Shown: positions 32,127-41,513 of the stretch, piece after piece
Numbering within the stretch: the first letter of the stretch is position 1
Layout: the number at the start of each line of letters is the position of its first letter
The notes under the pieces: model-generated
Told to the model about the DNA's origin: nothing
The model's database searches: none
The model's input: only the letters and a program-made list of their open reading frames with translations
Program-made: the position numbers and the translations under genes
DNA from: Chrysophaeum taylorii
Lineage: Eukaryota; Sar; Pelagophyceae; Pelagomonadales; Pelagomonadaceae
Assembly (NCBI GenBank): GCA_029834535.1
Contig: JAQMWT010000037.1
Coordinates: forward strand, 1 to 64,000
Length of the DNA: 64,000 bases
Reading direction: 5' to 3'

Positions 32127-32179
32127 TTCATGCTCCCCACACACACCCCCCTCTTAGCAGTCGGCATTTAAAGACAGAC
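32127..32179 (+). repeat. Solo terminal module abutting copy B
   Basis: The CTTCATGCTCCCC block followed by CCCCCCTCTTAGCAGTCGGC and TTTAAAGACAGAC matches the 3' terminus of copy B at 36,070-36,120 in the same orientation. It joins directly to the opposite end of copy B at 32,180, so two elements lie end to end. Confidence 0.7.
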
Positions 32180-32548
32180 AAGTGCAGGCCAGTAAGTTCA
32201 CCTAGTCCCAATCTCTAACCCCAGTAAGTTCACCTGGTCCCAGTAAGTTTCATATAAGTTCACCTGGTCAGTAAGTTCACCTAGCTCTAACCAAGTTCAC
32301 CTAGCTCTAACCAACTCCGTTGAGCTCGTCGCTCTCGCCTCCACCAATCTAAGCTGCTTTGGTCCGCACGCGCCGCCAACCTTTTGAGTTTACTCTAAAA
32401 ACCCTTTACTCTGAAAACCCCAGCATGTTCACCTGGTCCCAGTTTTACCTGGTCACTCAGTCCACCTAGTCCCAATCTCAAACCCCAGTAAGTTCACGTG
32501 GTCCCAGCAAGTTCACCTATAGTGCGCGTGTAGACGCCGGGAGGGGGC

Positions 32549-33120
32549 TTATCGGTATTGCGCAGCACGTGTGGGGTAGGGTGGAGTCGCCGACCCAGAT
32601 GAGTATATCCTCGGGGATGCCGATCGACAGAGAGCCACGTAGAGCTGGACGTGGCAGAAGACGGGCTTGGGAAAGAGGACGCCGACCTCGCGGGGCGTCT
32701 GGCCCTGGCTCTTGTTGATCGTTTGGCGTAGGCGGGCCTTAAGGGATACAGGTTCGAGGAGCCTCGGTGACACGACGCGATCGATGATGTATCCGGTGCC
32801 GTTGCAGAGGCCGTGCGACGGGTCGAGGTTGCGAAGACTCTAACCTCGCAATCAAAGTCAGCATGCCGTTGGTTGTCAGGGAGTTGAAAACTCGACTATA
32901 AAGAGCGAGGCGTCGTCTTCCGACCCAGCCTAGTCAGACGAAAAGAACTCCGACGCCTCGTCTCCGGGAAAAAAAGGCCGCGGTCATGCGCGCGTTGTCA
33001 GCATCGACAACATCGTTTCGACGGGGCGTGAGAATGGCGCGCCGAAAGAGCCGCCGCGGGTCGTGGAAACAGTCTGCGAGGTCGCCGTAGACGGCTTGGA
33101 GGATCACTGTCTGGCTCTCG
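32549..33120 (-). pseudogene. PIF1/Helitron-type helicase C-terminal remnant, copy B
   Basis: The minus strand encodes RLRQTINKSQGQTPREVGVL and PKPVFCHVQLYVALCRSASP, the final motifs of Helitron-type PIF1 helicases, preceded upstream by the ILTPR..DVVDADNARM block in another frame. The nucleotide sequence is close to copies A and C over the whole stretch. Confidence 0.75.
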
Positions 33121-33339
33121 GGCCTACCTGATCCTTACTCTCGCGCCTATCTGATCCTTACCCTATATCGAGGGACAAACAGACAGACAACCTGTGTCGC
33201 AATGAATTCCTCTCCGTTTTCGCCCAGCCCTTCCCGAGCAACGTCAAGGCACGCTCGGCGATGGACAAAATCGACAACCTTGAGACCTTGTTCCTTCGTG
33301 GAGCTCTTCCTGACTGGTATTACTTCATCACTACCACGG

Positions 33340-35735
33340 TAACCCTCATTCCGTTGGTAAAACGACGCGCCGCTGACGCTTAACCAACCACCTGACGTTC
33401 GACCTATCGGCATTGGCACCGTCCGCCGCCGTGCCACTGGACGGTGCCTTGTGCGTAGCCTCCACTCCGAGCTCTCTGAGGCACTGTACCCGATCAACGT
33501 TGCCGTCGGGGTCAAGGGCGGCCCCTCGCACCTCGTCTTTGGCGTCCGCACCCACGGGGCAGTACCCCGACCAGGTCATCATCAAGCTGGACAAACGCAA
33601 CGCCTTCAACGAGCTCAAGCGCCGGACCGTCGTGGACAAACTCGCAAACCACGCCAACGCTAAGCTGCGTGCCTTTGGCCACTTTATGTTCAAGCAATTA
33701 CGGCCGGCATCCTGGGTGGCCCTCCACGGCCCCACCGGCCGCGATCGCGCCCCCTTCGACTCTCAAGGAGGCGGCCAGCAAGGCGACCCCACCTATCCAC
33801 CGGCGTACTGTCTGGCAACGCATGACGCCGCACAGGCCCTTGACACCCGCTTACGTTCATGTGCCGGCCACGCCCGATTTGGCATGGACGACGGCGTCAT
33901 CTCTGGTTCCCCTCGTGAGGTTGTCGACGCCCTCCTGCAGTACGCCCGCGACATCCAAGCTAGCGGCGAGGAGCTCCGCCTCGACAAGTGCGTGGCGTTC
34001 TGTCCGGCACTTGGCATGGGTCTTCTCGACCACCCCGATGTTCACGACCACGTCCAAGTTGCGCCTGACGGCACGCATACTCTTGCTGGTATCCCGTTGT
34101 CGCCGACGGCCTCGTAATCTACGGTGTGCCCATCGGCTCCCCGGCCACGCCGGAGATGCCTATGTCGAAGCTACCTTGCAACGCGAGGTTGACGCTCAGG
34201 TGAGCTACATGAGCCGTTTCGCACCAAGCTCCAGAACGTCTCCCTCCACTGCATGTACTCGTTGGGCCGCTACTGCATCGCCCGCGCATGGACTACATCG
34301 CGCAACACTGCTACCCCACCAATGCCTTGAGCGCGCTCCGCCGCTTCGACGTTGCCGTCCTCAGCTTCGTCGCCACAGCACTTGGCGCAGATCCGCGTCA
34401 GGTTTTTGACTCCACCGGCATCGTCCTCCAACGCCTCCGTCTTCCTGCTCGAAGTGGGGGTGGCGGCATTCGCTCCTGCGCCGACCTCAGCCCCGCCGCC
34501 TTTTTTGGCACGGCGGCCCAGGCCCTCCACACCTCGTCGACCTTCGCGATCCTACGGGTGCCGTGGAGGTCCCTGGCTACCTCCCCGCCTCGCCTCGGTC
34601 CTGGGTGCCACTTCTTTTCGCACAGGTAACGAGTTGCACCGTTGGCACCACCTCCTCGCATCCGGTTGCCGCCTGGGGCGAGCACTCGAGACTGCGTGGG
34701 ACGGACTTCGGGCTGATCTCCGTACCACGCTGGCTTCCCACGGCGGCGCTGGTTCCGGCGACCCCGCCAACGTTCATCTCGTCGACGGTCCTCTCTCCCA
34801 CGAATTCGTCTCCATGGGCGTCCTCGTCGACCCCACCATCTCGACACCCGTGCTCATACCCCAACTCCAGCGTGCTCTAACCTCCCAGCGCGAGACAGCT
34901 CGGGCCACTGCACTCCAGCGCCTTGCGGCCACCCTTCCCATCACCGAAGCACTTCGAGTAGCGGCGTCCTCATGGGATCGCTTCTCGACCACGTTCATCA
35001 GCTCGTGGCCCAGCTCCGCCCTTCAAATCCCCAACTGCTGCTGGGCTGAGATGTGTGCCCAGTACTTTGGCTACCTGCCCAGTACTTTGGCTACCCCTCT
35101 CCAGCTTGTTTGGGCCTCGTGGGCACTCGCATTCTGGGCACTGACGTCGCTCTCGACGCTCACGGCAAGGTGCTTCTCACGCAGGCCAACCTTGTCAACC
35201 GCGGAGGAGCGCGGACCACCTGGCATGACGGCCAGCTCGACTGCGTCCACGGCAGCGTCAAAGAGGCCGGCATCCCAGCCCTGTCCGAGGTTTTCGGCAT
35301 CTTTGCTGACGTCGTCGCCCCTACCATTCGCACGCGCCTCTACGGCCGGTACCGAGGCAATCTCGCCCGACGTCAAGTCGTCCCAGACATCCTCACCACG
35401 CTCGACAACAAGGAGCAACTCTACGACATCAAAACCCTCGCTTGGGGTTCGTTGTACACCGCCCACGCCCTCCATCCCTCCCACCCGTCGCCTGTCGATC
35501 GGCGCGCAGCGCAAGTCCACTCCGAATACCTCGCTCACGCCCGCGGCATCGACGCCATCATCCCCAGCCGGGTACAGCACCACCGCCTGGCTTCTTGGGC
35601 CCTGTCGAACAGCGGCTACGTAGCTACGGCACCGTCGCCGGCCTCGTCTTTGGTGCCTTCGGTGAGGCCAGCGCGGCGTGCCACGCTCTCGCCCAAACAT
35701 GCGCAGAGAGCATCGCTGCGCGAACCTGGGTGACA
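33340..35735 (+). pseudogene. Non-LTR reverse transcriptase with C-terminal PD-(D/E)xK endonuclease, frameshifted
   Basis: Reading across several frames gives a non-LTR reverse transcriptase: DVRPIGIGTVRRR, then VIIKLDKRNAFNELKRR (motif A), GGQQGDPTYPPAYCLATH (motif B), ARFGMDDGVISG (catalytic motif C, MDD in place of ADD), DGLVIYGVPIGSP, and a thumb region with LPARSGGGGIRS. The C-terminal part has RRQVVPDILTTLDNKEQLYD followed by IKTLAWGSLY, the PD...DxK pattern of restriction-like endonucleases seen in site-specific non-LTR elements. At least three frame changes and a 19-bp tandem duplication (about 35,058-35,096) disrupt it. Confidence 0.75.
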
Positions 35736-36159
35736 AGCGGCTGCGCCAACTTCACAGAGGCAAAGGCGGCCCAAACTCGCCGCATCTACCGTGAGTGGGG
35801 GATCGCCAACGCATTAGGCCGGGCTCGCTGTGCCCTCACCGCCCTCACCCATGTCGCCGCCGCGGGAACCCCACCCAGGCCGCCCGATCCCAGCAGGACG
35901 TCACCCTTCGTCGCACATACGTCCGGCGGCAGCATGCGTACGACCTACGGGCGGGGCTCGTCCTCTCTTCGCCTGCCCCACGCCTCGGCGATGACCCCGA
36001 CTAGGTCCCGCGTACTTATCTCCGCCCGTCAGGCACATCCCTCATACCCCACAAACCCACCCACATCCTTCATGCTCCCCACACACACCCCCCTCTTAGC
36101 AGTCGACATTTAAAGACAGACAAACAAACAAGCATCTGTCGATTAGTAGTTAGGACTAA

Positions 36160-36999
36160 CTAAAAGGGGAGGGGAGCGGTCAAGGCGATTTGCTCGCCCG
36201 TGGAGGGGTGGGCGAGATCGAGTCGGTGGGCATGCAGGCAGAGGCGGTCGTGCGGCGGACCGTCGTAGATGGGGTCCCCTAAGATAGGATGGCCGGCGCG
36301 CGCACAATGGACGCGCAACTGGTGACTCCTGCCCGTCCAGGGACAGAGCTCGAGGCGCGTCGTGTTGTCGGCCGCGCTCAAGACGCGCCACTCGGTGACC
36401 GCTGGCTTTCCGGTGGCGGCAGCAACGTACCTCGGTTTGTCGTCGCGTCGCTCGTCTCGTTCGATAGCCCAGCTCCAAACCCCGCTCGGCTCTCGGACGA
36501 GGCCTCGGACGACGGCGACGTAAGTCTTACGGACCTTTCGGTCTCGAAACATTTCGCAAACCGCGGCGGCGCTCGCGTGCGTCCGCGCGAACATCAGAAC
36601 CCCCGACGTCTCGAAGTCGAGCCGATGCGCGGGCCGTAGCTCGCCGAACCGTCGCGTAGCGTGAGTCAGCGCGCAACGGCACTCAAAATCCTCGCGCGCC
36701 TTGGCGTCGCGGTCAAGCTCCGCCCACAGCGAAGCGCCGTCCGTTCCGCGTCGCTTCGCAAAGTCCAGGAACTTGTCTCGAGACCGCGGGATCGAGCCGA
36801 GGTTCCCGACGCGCAGCACCTTGCTCTCCGCGTGCGTCGCGATGGCCTCCCGCCAGTACTCCGACCTCCGTTTCCGCTTGCGAGGGGTCTCGCCCGGCAC
36901 CGTCCCGGGCACCGACAGCATATTCGGTGGCTTGTTGACGACGACCAACGCCGCGTCCCACCACACCACCTCGACGACCTCATCGCTAACCCTCATCAT
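36160..36999 (-). CDS. RluA/RsuA-type RNA pseudouridine synthase
   Basis: I choose the MMRVSDEV start (279 residues), because a longer reading would run antisense through the YOS1 gene. The enzyme isomerises uridine to pseudouridine in rRNA, tRNA or mRNA. Motifs: VVVNKPPNMLSVPG (19-32), the catalytic HRLDFETSG (125-133, Asp128), ARTHASAAAVCEMFRDRKVR, CPWTGRSHQLRVHCA and GHPILGDPIY. These are complete for the RluA branch. No S4 domain is present. The stop codon lies 6 bp from the end of transposon copy B. The start codon is 24 bp from the divergent YOS1 start. Confidence 0.85.
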   Translation of the reverse strand: MMRVSDEVVEVVWWDAALVVVNKPPNMLSVPGTVPGETPRKRKRRSEYWREAIATHAESKVLRVGNLGSIPRSRDKFLDFAKRRGTDGASLWAELDRDAKAREDFECRCALTHATRRFGELRPAHRLDFETSGVLMFARTHASAAAVCEMFRDRKVRKTYVAVVRGLVREPSGVWSWAIERDERRDDKPRYVAAATGKPAVTEWRVLSAADNTTRLELCPWTGRSHQLRVHCARAGHPILGDPIYDGPPHDRLCLHAHRLDLAHPSTGEQIALTAPLPF

Positions 37000-37023
37000 G
37001 AATGTGTCTTGGTGGTAAAGAGG
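37000..37023. promoter_or_regulatory. 24-bp head-to-head spacer
   Basis: Only 24 bases separate the start codons of the pseudouridine synthase (minus) and YOS1 (plus). Core promoter elements or 5' leaders of each gene must therefore overlap the other gene's coding sequence. Confidence 0.55.
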
Positions 37024-37245
37024 ATGCTGAGTCTGTGGGGCCTGCTCAAGGTCATCCTGCTGGTGACCAACGCCGTCGCGATCTTGAATCGGAAGCGCTT
37101 TCTGAAACGCTTCGAGTCCGACGTTCCGGACTTGTCGCTGCGACACCAGATCCTCAATTTTCTTCTGGCAGCGCAGTATTTGCGCGCGCCCCTCATCCCC
37201 GTCAACATCCTCGTCATTTTTGTCGAGCTCCTCTTCGGCGGCTGA
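37024..37245 (+). CDS. YOS1: YOS1/IER3IP1-like ER-Golgi transport protein
   Basis: A 73-residue protein starting MLSLWGLLKVILLVTNAVAI, with a central segment NRKRFLKRF and a second hydrophobic segment PLIPVNILVIFVELLFGG at the end. Size, two-helix layout and the NA(V/I)A(I/V)LN..RFL and R(V/A)PLI(I/P)VN blocks match YOS1/IER3IP1, a small membrane protein of COPII-coated vesicles needed for ER-to-Golgi transport. The frame stays open upstream of this ATG, but that extension is antisense to the pseudouridine synthase and is unlikely to be used. Confidence 0.85.
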   Translation: MLSLWGLLKVILLVTNAVAILNRKRFLKRFESDVPDLSLRHQILNFLLAAQYLRAPLIPVNILVIFVELLFGG

Positions 37246-37478
37246 GGCAAACTCCGATGGCTCCTCTCAGATGGAGGATCCCACTCTTACATTTAAGGTA
37301 GTTATACAGCACAAAGGCGGCTGCAGGGATGCGTCATCGAAAGTCGTTGTCGTGAGCAACGCGGTTTCTCGTGTCGAGCGCTTCGGGTGCTCGTTGCCGC
37401 CGTGGCCGCGCGTGCGACTACCACAACGAATATCAACCCCGCCTCATTCGGTCAACCCCCGTTCCTGCACCATTAGAG

Positions 37479-38878
37479 TCCTTACTACTAATCGACAGAT
37501 GTTTGTCTGTTTGTCTTTAAATGTCGACTGCTAAGAGGGGGGTGTGTGTGGGGACCGTTTGTCTGTCTTTAAATGTCGACTGCTAAGAGGGGGGGTTGTC
37601 TCTCCTTACTACTAATCGACAGATGTTTGTTTGTCTGTCTGTCTGTTTGTCTTTAAATGTCGACTGCTAAGAGGGGGGTGTGGGGGGGGAGCATGAAGGA
37701 TGTGGGTGGGTTTGTGGGGTATGAGGGATTTGCCTGACGGGCGGAGATAAGTACGCGGGACCTAGTCGGGGTCATCGCCGAGGCGTGGGGCAGGCGAAGA
37801 GAGGGCGGGCCCCGCCCGTAGGTCGTACGCATGCTGCCGCCGGACGTATGTGCGACGAAGGGGGATTTGTCCCTCGATTTAGGGTAAGGATCAGGTAGGC
37901 CCGCGAGCCAGGTAGGCATTGATCCTCCAAGCCGTCTACGGCGACCTCGCAGACTGTTTCCACGACCCGCGGCGGCTCTTTCAGCGCGCCATTCTCACGC
38001 CCCGTCGAAACGATGTTGTCGATGCTGACAACGCGCGCATGACCGCGGCCTTTTTTTCCCGGAGACGAGGCGTCGGAGTTCTTTTTGGCCGACTAGGTTG
38101 TGTCGGAAGACGACGACGCCTCGCTCTCAAGAGTCGAGTTTTCGACTCCCTGACAACCAACGGCATGCTGACTTTGATCGCGAGCTTAAAGTCTTCGCAA
38201 CCTCGACCCGTCGCACGGCCACTGCAACGGTACCAGATACATGATCGATCGTGTCGTTGTCACCGAGGCTCCTCCGACCTGTATCCCTTGAGGCCCGCTG
38301 ACGCCAAACGATCACCAAGAGCCAGGGCCTGACGCCCCGCGAGGTCGGCGTCCTCTTGGCGAAGCCCGTCTTCTGCCACGTCCAGCTCTACGTGGCTCTC
38401 TGTCGATCGGCAACCCCGAGGATATCCTCTTCTGGGTCGACGACTCCACCCTACCCCACGCGTGCTGCGCAATACCGATAAGCCCCCTCCCGGCGTCTAC
38501 ACGCGCACTATAGGTTAGCTTACTGGGACCGGGTGAACTTGCTGGAACCAGGTGAACTTACTGGGGTTAGAGATTGGGACTAGGTGAACTTAGTGACCAG
38601 GTGAACTTACTGAGACCAAGTGTGAACTTACTGGGGCTTTTAGAGTAAACTAAAAGGTTAGTGGCGTGTGCGGATCAATGCAGCTTAGATTGGCGGGGGT
38701 GAGAGCGACGAGCTCGAAGGAGAGTGGGTGTGGGTTTACGCCGAACTTACTGGGGTTAGAGATTGGGTTTACGTCGAATTTGCTGGGGTTAGAGATTGGG
38801 ACTAGGTGAACTTAACAGAAACAGGTGAACTTGCTGGGGTTAGAGATTGGGACTAGTTGAACTTACTGGCCTGCACTT
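37479..38878 (+). mobile_element. Composite helicase repeat, copy C (internally deleted)
   Basis: The copy opens with TCCTTACTACTAATCGACAG and carries three tandem terminal modules (37,479-37,555, 37,560-37,600, 37,613-37,690). It then has the RT-element tail in minus orientation (to about 37,865), the helicase remnant in plus orientation (37,919-38,475) and the minisatellite, ending ACTTACTGGCCTGCACTT. It is inverted relative to copy B, so the pseudouridine synthase/YOS1 pair sits between two inverted copies. The deletion joint (ACAAAT|CCCCCTTCGTCG when read in copy B orientation) differs from copy A. Confidence 0.75.
37919..38475 (+). pseudogene. PIF1/Helitron-type helicase C-terminal remnant, copy C
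   Basis: It has the same content as copy A: RAILTPRRNDVVDADNARMT in one frame, then in another the tail motifs (KSQG.TPREVGVLLAKPVFC, VQLYVALCRSATP). It is nearly identical at DNA level to copy A, with small indels. Confidence 0.75.
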
Positions 38879-38887
38879 GTTTACCCT

Positions 38888-39511
38888 ATGCGCATACAGA
38901 CGCCGCTCCCCAGCGGACTCGGAAAGCTCGCGTTGACGGGCGCGACCGTAGGTCCCGTCGTCGACGGTCTGCACAACCAGGTGCTCCTGGAATACACCGT
39001 CCTTCCGGTCGAGGTCTTGGACCTGAAAACGTCGCTTCTCATTCCCCCATTACTCGCCATTACCTACGTTGTCATTGGCGGATTGCTGCCCGCAGAGAGT
39101 CGACGAATCGTCGGCGACGGCGTCGTGCGGGATGTGGCTCTTGGCGACCGAGCGCGTGCTATAGTCGCAGTTCTCTCGACGGCGGCAATCATTCGCCTCT
39201 CCGTTTTCGCCGCGACGCTCCCCCAAGCGACCGCCCTCGGCCTCCTCGTCGCGGCGGCCCTCGCGCAGTGGCTTGCGCTCGATGCCTCCATCGCATCTCT
39301 CGCCCTGGCGCTCGTTGTCGCCGTTGCCGGACCCGTCGCAGAAATTCCTTTTATGACGGCCGGCTGCTGGCACTACCTCGCCCCAGACTACTTCCCTGCC
39401 GGTCCCGTTGGCCTATCCTCGCTCACCGGCCCCTGCTACTTCGCCGTGACTACCGATGCCATTGCGCTCGCCCGCTGGTTCGGCGTCAAGGATCCCCGGA
39501 GAACTTCCTAG
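38888..39511 (+). CDS. INSIG-like multipass membrane protein
   Basis: The protein has 207 residues and is rich in membrane helices. It aligns in order with INSIG proteins (PF07281): SLLIPPLLAITYVVIGGLLP corresponds to the first conserved helix (family form WVPPxCGxxxxVxGLLYP). A long middle follows with QWLALDASIASLALALVVAV (family form WWTFDRSRSGLGLG). The late part CWHYLAPDYF followed by GPCYFAVTTDAIALARWF matches YQYTSPDF..SWLPCIFFxGGVTxGNIGR. INSIGs retain sterol-regulatory complexes and HMG-CoA reductase in the ER. The transposon copy C ends at 38,878, only 9 bp before this ATG, so the promoter or an upstream exon may be element-derived or lost. The alignment is by eye. Confidence 0.6.
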   Translation: MRIQTPLPSGLGKLALTGATVGPVVDGLHNQVLLEYTVLPVEVLDLKTSLLIPPLLAITYVVIGGLLPAESRRIVGDGVVRDVALGDRARAIVAVLSTAAIIRLSVFAATLPQATALGLLVAAALAQWLALDASIASLALALVVAVAGPVAEIPFMTAGCWHYLAPDYFPAGPVGLSSLTGPCYFAVTTDAIALARWFGVKDPRRTS

Positions 39512-41423
39512 TAGTCACACTGATCTTCTTTTTCAGATGGTCGATGCTTGTCGCCTCGCTGGAGAAGGTGGTCTTTCCTTAATGTGCGGAGCTCTCGGCG
39601 AGATCGATCGATCGATCGATCAGGGTGCGTCGCGACTCGTTTCGGGTGTAGTAGCCAGTCTGTTTGCTTCGTGCCGCGCTTCATCACGCTGCGTGAATAA
39701 TGAATAGGAGGTCCTCACGCGCTTCTCCGGAGGCCCGCTCTCCCACCGATGCGACGGCCAGGCGGCGGCCATCTCCGCAAACAAGAAAACCACGGCAACT
39801 TGCGTACTCCTTCGCTTTCGTCGTCTAGCGGCAACGCCCCGCAGTGCCTGGGTGGACATTCGCGCGAGGCCATCCCCTAAGGTTTTCTGCCGCCTTTCGA
39901 AGAAAAAAAAACATACTTCTTCTTCTTCTTCTTCTTCATGGGTCTCTTCTCCGTCCGCAAGTTGCTGGTGGGGCTTTTAATCGTGCGTGTGGGGGGGGGA
40001 CGAGACAAGGGGGTTGTAGAGTTAATGGGCTGGCGAATGTAAGAATCGAGAATCGAGCGAGACCGCGTACCCCCTCCGCATCACATCCCCGTTCAGCCCG
40101 CCGTCTTTAGAGGCTCGCTCCCTCCGACTACGGAAGAAAGAAAATTAGGAGTTTTGTTTGTCAGATGGCGAAGAAGACGAAATAGGCTGCGCGGTGTAAG
40201 ATGCACGGCGGGGGGCGTGGCTGATGAACCTGCGTGCCATGAGTCGACCGAGATCGCGGGGCCCCTCTGGATCTTATCTACTGGGCGGCGTTCGACTCGT
40301 CGGTATCTAGCAAGCCTCGCGGGCGTGAGTTTCCTCTACCTAGATATCCCGCCGGAGTCGCCGAGCGCTTGCCTTCGATAGGGACCTCGACTTGGAGATG
40401 ATGATCCGCGTGATAGGGTAATAAGATCCGGCTGATGACAGGGACGACACGCATGTTGTGTAAAAAGATAAAACAGCCAATAACAATTGATGAAAAATAA
40501 AGTTTTGTTACTAAAAAAGAAGAATCAAACTAAAGGCGTCAATCTTTCAATCCCCGAGGAAGTTACGGAAGCTACCGACAGGTACATCGTGTACGCAGAA
40601 GTGTTGTGCGTTATTTGTCGCTGATTCTCATGCCGTTGGTGCGGACGGCGACGCAAAGATTCGAGCATCATCGTCGGACCTCCGCCACTCGGTGTATATC
40701 AACAGCAATGGTGACGCTTAACTGGGTCTGAGACGGCGAGTGGTGCGCGGGAGAGTGAGGCGATATCGCCGCCATGTCTGAGTGCTGGAGTAGACCTGAT
40801 GCGAGGGCCTGGCGCAGGGTCCGAAGATGGATTACGTCATTCACAGTATCCCCTAACACTCCGCCTAAATCTAGCAATACATGCCGCGTTTGGCTAATAA
40901 TGGACGTTGAGCCTGTAAAATCCCAAATGTAGGTTTCTCGGACAGTCGTTAGAGTTTTTTCGTTGACTTGGATCGCCCAACTGGAACAAGCTCGACATTT
41001 TGCAAGGGCCGTTGCTGTCACCGGGCGAAAGAAGAGGCACGTGACGGCGGAGCAGACGGCGACAATTGGCCGGCTAGTCACTCGTAAAGAAAGCTGCGCG
41101 CCGCGCGCCGCCGGATTGAAAGCTGTTCGAAGCCCATGTAATTGTTCACTGCGAGTATCGACTTAACGACGGTGCTGCGATTCGCGACTTCGGTCTCACG
41201 GAAGGTGTCACGAGGTCCCGTCATCACTACTTCTCATACAGACGCGATCCAGGACGCCGAGCTTATTCGGACCTATCACACCACATTCTGCTCTCATCAC
41301 CATTCAGAGTTAAATTTGGGCGTTCCAGAGGGGTAATAGCCAAATTATGGGGCGTTCCAGTGGGGTAACAGCCGCCGCCTCTCGATCGATCGGAGCCAGA
41401 TGCCACGTTGGAAACGTCGATAG
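39512..41423. other. 1.9-kb region with no supportable gene
   Basis: The stretch holds a (GATC)n run at about 39,602-39,622, a CTT run near 39,917-39,935 and several short frames. A 137-codon minus-strand frame near 40,668-41,081 has no recognisable domain. Possible 5' exons of the ankyrin gene cannot be excluded at the right end. Confidence 0.4.
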
Positions 41424-41513
41424 CAAACATCTAGACGTATACCAGCGTTCTCGTCTCCCAGGAATTTCAACGGTTCGCAACGGTCTAAGTTTCCAGGATT
41501 TTTTTTTGAATCT

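Larger units (their letters stand above)
32180..36154 (+). mobile_element. Composite helicase/reverse transcriptase repeat, copy B (longest)
   Basis: The order on the plus strand is: AAGTGCAGGCCAGTAAGT end, minisatellite (32,190-32,525), helicase remnant on the minus strand (32,549-33,120), reverse transcriptase and endonuclease remnants on the plus strand (33,340-35,730), RT tail (35,900-36,110), and the end CTGTCGATTAGTAGTTAGGA. Copies A and C share both ends and the helicase side but lack 33.2-35.9 kb. It is about 4 kb long. The two coding parts face away from each other. Both are frameshifted, so the copy is not autonomous as it stands. Confidence 0.7.

Noticed and set aside
36160-37146. 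Pseudouridine synthase with 49 extra N-terminal residues
   Set aside because: The extension would be antisense to conserved YOS1 coding sequence and has no family resemblance.
36661-37245. 194-codon version of the YOS1 gene
   Set aside because: The upstream part is antisense to the pseudouridine synthase; YOS1 proteins are about 75-85 residues.
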